From assembly GCF_003363015.1 (NCBI RefSeq), contig NZ_QRAP01000001.1, positions 357,162 to 421,161 of the forward strand: a DNA stretch of 64,000 nucleotides, read 5' to 3'. Shown here one piece after another: positions 43,601-55,600 of this stretch; the stretch's first letter is position 1; each line of letters starts with the position of its first letter. Below the pieces are notes generated by a model that saw only the letters and a program-made list of their open reading frames with translations, searched no databases and was not told the DNA's origin. The position numbers and the translations under genes are program-made. This stretch comes from Enterobacillus tribolii (GTDB lineage: Bacteria > Pseudomonadota > Gammaproteobacteria > Enterobacterales > Enterobacteriaceae).

Positions 43601-46600
43601 ATCGCCTTCAACAACGATCTGGAAACGCCGCGGGGAGAAATCCGCGTCGTTACGCAGCTGGATGAGCATCTGGATCTGCGGGCGTTCCGCCTTGGCGATG
43701 TGAAGGTCGGCGACATCAACGTGCACGTGCCGGCGGGCCGGGCTTCGTTCCAGAATGATTTTGATTTCACCGGCGCCAAGGGCTTTATCCTGCGCGTCAG
43801 CGCGGGCATTGATATCCAGACGCGTATCGCCACCTGGCTGTTGCAGGCCATCAGCCCGGATACCGGGGAGGTGATGCGCGGCGGCAAGGGCTTGCTGGAT
43901 ACCGCGGGCGGCATGGTCAGCTACAGCGTCGTCGCGGCGGCGACGGCGGAAACCGGTGCGCAAATCACCGCCTCCGCGCGCGTGATCTTCGACGACATGC
44001 CGCCGGCGGAAAGCGCGGAAACGGCGGTCAGTCTGGACGCCCAGGCGCCGCAAACCGTGCTGGCGGTGACTTCGCTGGGCGAAAACCGCCAGGGCGAGCC
44101 GCTCTTCGACGTCCGCTGGCAGGCGGAAGACGACGCCAGCGGCATCCGCTCGGTAACGCTGTACGTGGCTGAAAACGGCGGAGACTTCCGTATCTGGCTG
44201 AGCCAGCAGGCGCCCGACGTCAATCAGGCGCAGTTCGTCGGCGAGGCCGGAAAACGCTATGAATTCCTGGCCGTGGCGACCGACCTGGCGGGGAACCGCG
44301 AGCGGGTCAGCGTGGCGCAGGCGGTGCTGCCTGACGATGGCGCGCGCCAGCAGGCGCTGGACGCGCTGGGCGTCTTGCCGTCGCTGGAGCAGAGCGCGGA
44401 AATGCCGCAGGCCGCGCCGGATCGCAGCTACCCGGCCAACGCGCTGTTTGAGCAGGCCAGTCAGTATCAGCCGGGCACGGTGGCCGCCGGTCAGGAGGGC
44501 GACCTGCAAACGGTGCTGGCGCCCTTTACGCTGCGCGGTTTCGCCGACGGCTTCGGCGCCGGTGACGGCGACCTTGGCGCGCAGGCGATGATTGAGCTGG
44601 CGGACGGCGCGATTCTGGTCAGCGCCGGCGCGCGGCGCAATGCGGTATACCGCTTTGAGAAAGCGGGCGGGCGCAACACCAAGCCGCTGTTTACGCTGGA
44701 CGTCCCGGTGCTGGACATGGCCGTCGATGCGCTGGGGCAACTGTGGGTGATGACGGGCGCCGAACTGCTGATGGTTGATACCGCCGGCGGCGGCATCATT
44801 CAGCGCACCGCCGGTCCTGGCGGCAATCCGCTGACCCATGCGCTGGCGATCCACCCTGACACCGGCGCAATCTACGTCTCCTCCGGCAACGGGGTTGAGA
44901 TTTTCGATCCGCAAACGGAAACCTGGCTGCATTTCAGCAACCTGCGTGTCGGCGATCTGGCCTTTGGGCCGGACGGCCGGCTGTGGGGTGTGAAGTGGAG
45001 CGGCACGGAAATCAGCGCCGCCGCGGCCAACGCGGCGACGGACATCGTCAGCTTCCCGATGAGCGGCCGTTATGCCGGGCGCGCCGAGCTGGAATACCGG
45101 CTCAGCGGCGTGATCGACAGCATCGCCTTTGGCGCAGCCGGCAGCGCGCTGGATGGCGTGATGGTGGCGTCGAGCAACCTGAAACAGCGGCCGGTCAGCC
45201 TCAATAAAGAGGCCGTGCCGCATCAGGCCTTGCTGTGGATGATTGAGCTGAGAACCCGCCGCGTCCTGACGCTGGCGACCGGCGGTACGCGCGGCGAGTC
45301 GGTGATCGCCACCGGCGACGGCCGCATCCTGGTGGCGCAAACCGGCCGCGTGGATGAGATTGCGCAGGCGCGGCCGCCGAAGGTGCTGGCGGTCAGCGTG
45401 GCGGACGGCGCGCTGGTGCCGTTGCCGCTGCAAAACATCGCCGTGGTGTTCGATCAGCCGATGTGGCTGGGCAGCGAATACGACGAAGGCAGCGTGCTGA
45501 ATCCGGAAAACTACCTGCTGACCGCGCTCGACGTGGGCGAAGCGGCGGGGCAACACCCTGACAGCGTGGTCTGGGATGCACAGAACCGCACCGCCTGGCT
45601 CAGCCTGAGCGGTTTGCATGCCGGACGCTATCAGTTTGAGGTGTACGCCAGCCTGCGCAGCAACCTGGAAGTGAAGATGGAACAGGGCTGGCTCAGCGCC
45701 TTTACGGCGCTCAATGACATGAGCCATCAGTTACACCTGATGTTCGACGCGACGCGCGCCGATCGCGCCACCGGCGAAGTCAGCTATGACGTGAGCGTCA
45801 CCAACAACGGCACGGACGACCTGTTCGGGCCAATGGTGCTGTTGCTGGACCCTGGCCGTTACTTCGGCGGTGAAATCTTTAACGGCGTACCGGGCGATGG
45901 CGATCGTCACGGCCTGTGGCTGATTCACCTGGATGACGCCATCGCCCAACTGGGCGGGAAGCTGCGCGTCGGGGAAACCCTGAGCGGCGTGACCGTCACG
46001 CTGGTGCCGGCATCGCAGGCGGCGCAGAACGGGCTGGCTGAACTGGCGAAGGCGAATCCGGGCCATGGCATCTATGCCATGCCTCAGGATAACCAACTGC
46101 CGTGGCTGACCCTGCCGGACGTGCTTGATACGCAGTCAGGGGAAGTGCTGGTGCTGCCGGACGCCGTGGCCGGTGAGCCGTGGAGCGCGCAGATCGAGGC
46201 GGTTGACGCCGACGGCACGCTGTTCTGGTGGCAGTTGATCCAGGCGCCGGCGGGCATGACGCTGACGCCGGAGGACACGGTGGAAACCGGCCCGGACGGC
46301 TACTACGGCCGGGCGACACTGAGCTGGACGCCAACCGGGCGCGACAGCGAAACCAACGACATCGTGGTGCGGGTCGAGGACAGCCGGGGCGCAAGCGTGT
46401 CCCGCACTTACCGGCTGACGGTGGAGGGCGGAAACCATGCGCCGGCGATCGCCATTTCCTCCCTGTATCGCGTGAGCGAAGGGGAAACGATGAACGTGTC
46501 GCTGATGGTGAGCGACGAAGACGGCGATGACCTGATTCTGGCGGTACGTAACCTGCCGCCCGGCGCGGTGTTCGACGCGGCGTCGCGTACGCTGAGCTGG

Positions 46601-49600
46601 ACGCCGGACTACGGTCAGGCCGGCACCTATGACGGCGTGGAGGTTATCGCCAGCGACGGCAAATGCACGGTCAGCCAGCCCACCGCGTTTTGGGTTGAGC
46701 AGGCCTACCCCAATCCGCTGCTGACGGAGCCGGGTATCCAGCAACTGCGCGAAGGCGAGCGCTATACGCTGCAACTTGGCGGCAGCGTGCCCGGCAATGC
46801 GATTCAGCCGGGCGGCGCACAGGTGACGTTACAGTACGTGACAACCTGGCTGCCGGGCGGAGCGATGCTGAATGCCGACACCGGCTGGTTCGAATGGACG
46901 CCGGACTATTCTCAGCAGGGGGATTACCCGGTCCCCATCACGTTGCAGGCGCTGTGGACGCATCCGGACGGGCGCGTGCACAGAACCGAAATAACGCGCA
47001 CGTTGCACCTGAGCGTCGCCAATGCCAACGGCGCCCCCGTATTTGCGCCGATGTCCACCTGGTACGTGCTGGAGGGGCAGCCGCTGCGCGTCAGCGTCTT
47101 TGCCTTCGATCCCGACAACCCGTACTTCGAACCGCGCCAGCGCATTAACCCTGAGTCGGAGGCGGTCGGCGAAGAGATCGCGGCACCGACGGTCAGCTAC
47201 GTGGTCAGCGGTTTACCGGACGGCGCACTGTTTGATGAGGAAACGCTGGAGCTGGTCTGGACGCCGGACTACAACCAGGCCGGACGCTATACCGTGACCG
47301 TCAGCGCGACGGATGACGGCGACGGCACCGGCATACCGGAAACCCGCCATCTGACGGTGGATATTGTGGTGGAGAACGCCAACCGCGCGCCGCAGCTGAC
47401 GGATCTCGCCAATGCGTTCGTCGATAAAGGCGAGGTGCTGGAGGTTCCGGTGGCGGCGAGCGACGCCGACGGCAACCCGATCGAGCTGACGTTCACCGGC
47501 CTGCCGTCGTTTGCGCAATACATCGCCAACCCGCCGTCGCCTGAAGGCGGCGTCAGCGGCGTGCTGCGCTTTACGCCGGGCGAAGGGCATCGCGGGGATT
47601 ACACCATCACGGTGACCGCCTGCGACGACGGCGACGGAGACAGCAATCAGGTCCTGTGCCAGAGCAAGAGCTTCGTGCTGACGGTGCGCAGCCTGACGGA
47701 AGCGCCGGTGCTGATTGCGCCTGCGCAGGTCGCCGCGGTGGTCGGTGAGCCGCTGACGGTGAAACTGCTGGCCCTGGATGCCGATCAGGATGCCCTGACC
47801 TGGCACTGCGAAGGGTTGCCCATCGGGGCGACGCTGACGCCGGAGGTGCAATACGGCCATGCGACGCTGAGCTGGACGCCGCAGGCCGGGGATGTCGGCA
47901 GCTATGACCTGGTGCTGTCGGTGACCGACAGCGGTCTGCCGCCGGCCGATGCCGGGTATCCGGTGCCGGAAACACCGGAACCGAACGAAACGCGCAAGGC
48001 GCTGCGCGTGGTGGTGCGTACTGAAAACGCCGCGCCGGAATTGCTGGGGGCGCAGGCCAACGGCACGGCCCTGAGCGATCCGGGCGCGGAGGGCGTGATC
48101 ACCCTGACGGCCGCCGAAGGCGAAGCGCTGGATGTGCTGCTGTATGCCCGCGATCGCGACGGCGACGTCCTGACCTGGAGCGCTGCCGACCTGCCGCGCG
48201 GCATGACGCTGGCGCCGTCTGACGACGGCTCACAGCTGACCCTGCACTGGACGCCGGACATGCTGGCGGCGCAGGACGGCAACGCCGGCGCGCCGGGGCT
48301 GTGGCGCCTGACGCTGACGTGCTCCGACGGCGTGGCGGCGTTCAGCCGTACGCTGGAAATCGCGGTGCGCAATACCAATCAGCCGCCGCGCATTCTTCCC
48401 GTACCGCTGCAGTTGGTGAACGAAGGGGAAACCCTGAGCTTTACCGTGCGCGCGGTGGATGACGATCTGGATGCGCTGAAGCTGAGCCTGGTGTATGACG
48501 AAGACACGCCGCCGGACGTCCATTTTGACGCCGCCAGCGGTTACTTTGAGTGGACGCCGCCGCGCAATACGGTCGATAACGCCGATGGCAGCGAACGCGC
48601 TTTCACCTTTACGTTCCGCGTCACGGACGGCCAGGCGGAAAGCTTCCGCAAGGTGTCGGTGCGGGTGTATGACGTCAACTATCCGCCCCGGATCGTGGTG
48701 CGCAACGCGGCCCGCGTGCTGGGGAATTCGTTTGAGCTGCCGGTTACGCTGGGCGCTCACGCCGCAGAAGGCTTCTGCGCTTTCGATCCCGATGGGGTGC
48801 GGCAAACGCAGGCGCTGACGGTGGATTTCCTCAATCTGCCGGAAGGCGCGGAATATGACCAGACGCGGCAAATGCTGGTCTGGACGCCCGGTCCGGGGCA
48901 AATCGGCGATCACACGGTGACGATGACCGCCGCCGACGACTATGCCGTCGCGCGTGAGGCCTTCGTGCTGCGCGTGGTGGCGGAGGAAGCGGGTAACGCG
49001 CCGGACATTCTGATCAACGCAACGCCGGAAACGCCGGTCCTGCCCGGCCAGGCGGTGATGGTGACCGTCCGCGCCGAGGCGTGGAGCGAGCTGGCGTCGC
49101 TGACGGTGCAACTGCGCCACGGCGAAGACGGCGAATGGCAGGACGTGACCGTCGATGGCGCGGGACGTCTGCGCCTGACGCCAACAGAGGCCGGCATCAT
49201 CACGCTGCGTGCCACGGCGCGGGATCGCGACGGCTTCGGCAACACGGCGCAGCAGAGCATCCGGGTGCGGGAGCCGCTGGATAATCAGGCGCCGGCGTTA
49301 GCCTGGCAGGCCCTGTTCACGCCGGACGGCGTGCCGCCGACCTTGAGCGCGGCGGTCGCGCTGAAGGCGCGCATTAACGCGCGTCAGCTGATGGGCTGGC
49401 GCCTGCAAATCGCGCTGAGCGGCAGCGGGCGCTGGCATACGCTGGCGCAGGCGGAGTACGGCGCCAGAGCGTTTGATCAGGTGATGCAGCTTGCGCGCCT
49501 CGATCCGGCGCAGTGGCGCAACGGCATTTATCAGCTGCGCTTCACCGCCTGGGACTTGATGGATCGTACCAGCGAGATCGGCGGCGAAATCATCATCGAC

Positions 49601-52600
49601 AGCGCCGATAAAACGCTGCGGGTGGTGAGACACACGGAAGCGCTGGTGGATCTGGGCGGTCATAAGGTGGCGCTGGCCCGCCAATGGGATGACGCCGCCG
49701 GCTACGGCCGTGCCGATTTCGGCAACGCGGTTATTCCCTGGCTGAATACGACCCTCAGCGGCGATCAGCGGACGACGCTGCCTTCCGGCGCGACGGCGGC
49801 CTGGCGCGCAGGGGCGAAGGTGTGGCTGGTGATCCCGGCCGACCTGGCTGACCCGGATGCGGGCGAGCTGCACCTTGGCTTCGTGCTGCATGCGCAGCGG
49901 GAAGCGCTCAGCGCCCGGCCAGGCGCGCCGTTTATCTGGCGTGCCGGATTCAGTACCGACCGGGGCTGGCAACTGGACGCCTGCGGCAATACGGCCGGCG
50001 TGCGGGATACGCTGACGCGCCTGGGCGATGCGCTTTACGACCGGCTCAGCGGGATGCCGTGGGTGCCGGTCAGTTACACGCTGACCGCGCCGGACGGCAC
50101 GCGCTACGCGCTGGATCGTCAGGGCAGCATTCAGCGGATTACGTTCAGCGACGGCACCGACTGGCTGGTGTCTGAAAGCGGTATCGTGCTGCTCGGCGAT
50201 AACGCGGATGCGCGCATCGATATTCAGCGCGACGCTGCGGGCCGCGTCAGCCGGATTACCTATCCGGACGCACAGCGCACGGTTCAAACGCGGGTTTATC
50301 GTTACGATGCCGGCGGGCGTCTGCTGTTCGTACGGCCGCTGAACGATCGTGAGCCGGGTATGCCGGTGGTCTATCAGGCCGACGGTTCGCCCCGGTCGGA
50401 ACCTTTCACCGCCAATCTGGGCGCGGTGATTGACTGGGGCGATAACGGCAGCAACGTTTGGCAGGGCACGCTGAACGCGGCGCAGGAGGCGACGCTGGCC
50501 TTCGTGATCCGCGCCAGCGAAATTGCCGGCACGGTGCATACGCCGGGCGGGCAGGGCGCGGTGCTGCTGGCGCTGAAGGCAACGTTGCCTGCCGGCGCGA
50601 CGCTGTCGGTAACGGAATGTCAGACGCTTTCCGTGCAGACGCATCAGGGCGTGACGACTTACCTGCTGCGCGTGACGCAGGAGGGCGCCAGGTTGATTAC
50701 CCTGCGCGGCAGCGGTGCGGCGCAAATCCGTCTGTCGGTGGTTGGCGACCTGAATCAGGACGGCAACGTTGACGGCGCGGACAGCGCGCTGTGGGAAGAA
50801 AGCCTGCGTCAGCAGGACGCCGTGGGCGATCTCAACGGCGACGGCATTGTTGACAGCCGCGATCGTCAGTTGCTGTACGCCAATAGCGGCTTCAGGGCGA
50901 ACCAGCCGCCGCAGGCGCTGCCGGTGACGGAACCGATCCTGACCCACGTTGACCTCAGCGTGCGCGTGCGGCTGGACGACGTGGCGATCGACCGCGAAGG
51001 CGAACCGGTGTTCTGGCGCGTGCTGGACGGCACGCACGGCAGCGCGGTGCTGGCAAGCGACGGTCAGACGCTGATCTTCACGCCGGAGGCCGGTTATGCC
51101 GGCCCGGCCGGCGTGCGGTTGCTGGCCGATGACGGTTTTGCCGTCAGCGCGCCGATCGAACTGCCGTTTACCGTCAGCGACGCCAAACTGTTGCGCATTC
51201 ATATCGAACGCCAGGCGGTGCTGGATATGGGCAACTCGCTGACGCCGGTTGTCACCGGCGACTTTGCCGACCAGGAAGGCGTGGCGCTGTTTGGTGACTA
51301 CATCACCCTGAGCGCGGACGATACCCGCCTGCTGTATATCGACGATAAGGACGTCATTCGCGGCCTGGCCGAAGGGGAAACGTTCTTCAGCGTCACGGCG
51401 CGCGGCATCGTGGCGGTGAACGCGCTGAGGATCGAGGCGGCGCCCATCTGGCTGTCGGCGCTGCGCAATGCGCAGGGCGAGGAGCTGGGCGTGTATCCGG
51501 CGGCGGTCATGTTGGCGGAAGGGCGCAGCGAGCGGCAACTGCTCGTCTCTTCGGTGCTGGACGAGACGGACATCAGCGGCGCGGATACCGGCACCCGTTA
51601 CATTGTTTCCGACCCGACGGTAGCGTCGGTGACGCCGGACGGACTGCTGACGGCGAAGGCGGCCGGTTATGCGCGCGTCTACGTCGTCCACGGCGGCCAG
51701 CAGCGCATTATTGAGCTGCGTGTGGAAGCGTTGCGCGGCAGCGCGGCGGATCTGCAGGCCGGTGAGGGCGCTGCGCTCGGCGACGCAGGGGGCAACGTGG
51801 TGCTGATTCCGCCCGGCGCGTTTGACCGCGACGTGACGGTGTCTGTCGAACCGTGCGCGGTAGATGAACTCAGCCTCGCGCCGCCGGCGCCGGATCAGCT
51901 GAATGCGCTGGGCGCGCTGCGGCTCGATCTGGGCGGCGCCGATCCGCTGTTGCCGCTGCAACTGGAGATGAAGGTTGCCGGCGTTGAGGCGGGCACGGAA
52001 GTGCTGTTCATGCGTAAAGGCACGGGGATCGGCGAGAACGGCGAACCGGAGGAGATCTGGTTCATTGTCGATAACGGTTACGTCAGTGACGATGGCGTGG
52101 CGCGCAGCGCCAGCCCGCCGTACCCCGGCACGCTGGCCGGCGGCGAACTGCTGTGCCTCTCCTCCAAGGGTGAAGTTGATCCCAACACCGGCAAGGTGAA
52201 GGTGGATATAGCGCTGATCAGTACCGACTTGCTGTATCTGCACACCATGGCGCTCTCCATCGGTGCGCTGGCGGGCGGGCTGCCCTTCATGCTGGGGATG
52301 CTGCTGACGTCATCGTTGCTGTTGCAGACCCGCACCATCAGCTATGACGGCGCTTATGTGCGCCACGATGTGAGCATGGAGAAGAAGGATGATCTGGTTA
52401 TTTTCCGGCCGAAGAAAGAGGACACGGATGACCTGCCGCCGGATGCGCCACGGGTAGACACCTTCGAGCTGGTCATCGGCGCCAACGATGTAAACCAGTT
52501 TACGCTGGCAGGGCATACGGCAACGGGCGGTTCCAACGTTTCGCAGGCGAAATACCGGCTGTGGATCAGACCGCGCAACCCCGGACTGTTGCCGAAACCG

Positions 52601-55600
52601 ATTGAACGGCCGTGGCAGGGGATGCTGTATCAACAACTGGCCGAAGTCAAAGGCACGCAGGTTGATAAAAAAACGGTGAACTTCCGCTTCGAAGATATTG
52701 CCCTGCCGCGCGGTATCGCGCTGTCCCAGCACCAGTTTTTCGTGGAGCGCGTGGCTGTTACGCCAGACGCCAACGGCGTGCTGCGTGAGAAGGCGAAGGG
52801 CGTGGAAAGTAACCCGGTAACGCCCAGCCGTGCGGAGAAGAAACGCATTACGCTGGTGGTCAGCAGCGGCTGCATCAATATCTACCACGATCACCATACG
52901 TCCGGCGGCAGTGCCGGCGAAGGGGTCTCCGAACTGCGCTTTGTGAAATCCATTGTTAAGGATGATCTCGGCGTTTCGCTGGCCAATCAGCTCAACGGCA
53001 GCAAAACCAGCCCCGTTGTTCTGGGCTGGAACGATGAAATCGCCTACGTTGCGGGGCGCAACGGCAAAATCTACGTGCTGGATTTAATTACCTGCGAAGT
53101 GGTGAACACCATCCGGCTGTACGGCAGCAACGCCAACATCAGTTCCCTGGCGTTGTGTGATGGCTGGCTGTATGCGGCGGAGGACAACCGCTATGCCGCG
53201 GCGGTATCGCACGGTTACCGCCTCATGCGCGTCAACGTTGATCTGGACAGAGCGGGCTACGGCGGCATACAGCAGATTCAGGGGCTGCCTTCGACCGCCC
53301 ACGGCTACCTCGGCCTGGCGATCAGCAACAATCGCTACCTGGCCGTGACTGCGCCGCGTACCTTCCGCAGCCTGGGGCACTACTTCGGCGCGGAGAAGGG
53401 GGACGTGTACGTCATTGACCTGACGTTCGTCGATGATAAAACCGGCAAACTGTCCGGGGAGGGGCTGCGTACGGTGTCCTTCCCGACCAAGGGCGCAGGG
53501 AAAGGGGCGAACTGCATTGTGGCGGGTAAACAACCCGGCGAGTTCCTGCTGGGCAGTTCCCTGGCCTACAACTGCGGGCTGAGTTCGATCGCCTTTACGA
53601 TTGAGCCGGGAACGGAGGCGCTTTCGGCTTCCGCCATGATGCTGGAAGCGGAGATGGCGCCGCCGGCGGGGTATCTGAAACAACGCTACTGGCAGAACAT
53701 TCAGCGCACCAACGGTGTTGTCTACCTGAACTATGGCGGACAAGAGTATGGCCTGGTGGCTGACTATAACTTCGTTTATTACACCCCAGCCTTTATGGCC
53801 GGCGTGTATGAAGAGCTGGTCGGCAAACAGACCGGCGGCAAGATCGGCATCGTCGAAGATCCCTTCGGTAAAAAAGGCGGGCCGCGCTACGTCGGGGCAA
53901 CGACGCCGATTCTCGGCGGCGCCATCGACAGGCTGACGCTGTCCAGCGACGGCACCCAGGTGATCGGGACTGTCTGGCAGGAGGACCCGCCGGGCAGCCC
54001 TGCCTCGTCGTTCTTCCATTACATTCTGGTGTGGAGCGTTGACGGCCTGATGCGGGCGGTGACCAAGTCGCAGAACGGCCCGGACCGGCCGCTGGATCTG
54101 AACTTTAATCAGGGCAACAAACCGGGCGATCTGGAGGCGCTGCACAAAGGGGCGCAGCCGATGAAGGTGGATAAGCTCGGCGTGGATGCGAAGTATGACG
54201 TCTTCGGCGTGAATGCGGCTATCCAGACCGGCTCTGCGCTGCAGTTGCTGAAGCCCGGCGGCGGCGGCGACGGCATCGATAACACGCAGGCCGAGCCGTA
54301 CCCCGTCTTTGAGTGGGTGCTGGAGGGCGCGGAAATCGTTGAGATGGAGTTCTACCTCAGCGCACAGCAGCCGGGAGCCGGATTATGGCCGAAAGATGCG
54401 CTGCCCGAAGCGACGGATGATATCCGTCATAAGGTGAATGACTACATCACGGAAGAATGGGACGGCGACGTCAACCCGCAGCGTATTTTTGCGCTGAATA
54501 ATTTCCTGATGAGTAACCTCCCTGCGGGCCTGACCTACGATAAGACCACCGGCAGATGCACCCTGAACTACGAAGCGTGCGGCGGCCCGCGGCTTACCGC
54601 GTCGCAGCACTACTACTGGGGCGTTATCGTGAAGACCCAATACGGCAGCATTTACAGCGGATTCAAGGTCTTTGACGTCGCGCCGGTGAAGGTGAAGAGC
54701 GGTCAGTCATTCCCGGCGGTTATCGTTTCCACGCACGGTTTCCAGCCCCCGCTCAGCACGGAACCGGTGTATGCGGCGGATACTGCGTCGCTGGAGCTGG
54801 CGAGCCGTATCGTGATGAACAACGGTGGCGCCATCGTCCGGATGGATAAGGAAACGGGCAGGATCAAAATCTGGGATGCAAACCGCAAGGTTGCGACGGG
54901 GAGGAGCCAGGATGATAAGTTTGTATTCCTGGATTCCGATACCCACCTGAAGATTCAGTACGGTAAGCCGCTGATTATCGTCCCCGACTGGGCCAACGAG
55001 TCCGGCATCAACGACTCCGGCTTCGCCGAGGCCGCAGCGGAAGCGACGTTTGCTTTCCTGACGCGGCTGAATGAAACCCACGGCATTTTCAACTCGCCGC
55101 TGCATTTTGTCGGCCACAGCCGGGGGACGTCGGTCAACGGCGAAATCATTCAGCGCCTGGGGGCATTTTTCCCGCAGGTGCAGAATATTCACATGACCAC
55201 GCTGGATCCGCACGAGCAGAAACAGAGCACGCTGGATCTGCCGGTGAAGGATGCCCTCGAAACCCTGGCGTTGCTCCTCAAAGGGATCAGCGCCGTGGGC
55301 GCGCTGATTTCTATCGTCCCGATCATCGGCGGATTCTCGATGATGGTGTCCGGCTGGGCGATGGCGCTCAGCCGGGGGCTGAAAGGATTGGCCACATTGG
55401 CCGACTGGACGGGCTTCAGCACCATTAAGTATGCGGATTTCTACGATCCGGATGTGGTGTTGTGGAAGAACATCGGTTTTGCCGATAACTACTACCAGTG
55501 TCTGGGTAAGGAGAATAAGGGGACGACGCTGACGCCGAACGGTCACACCATTGAAGGGGCCGCTGTGGATATCCTGCTGGACGGGCGCGCCTGGTTTGAA

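Noticed and set aside
50215-50345. RHS toxin or polymorphic toxin system
   Set aside because: Only about two YD-like strands are visible, there is no RHS core cage, no C-terminal toxin after a DPxGx boundary and no immunity gene.
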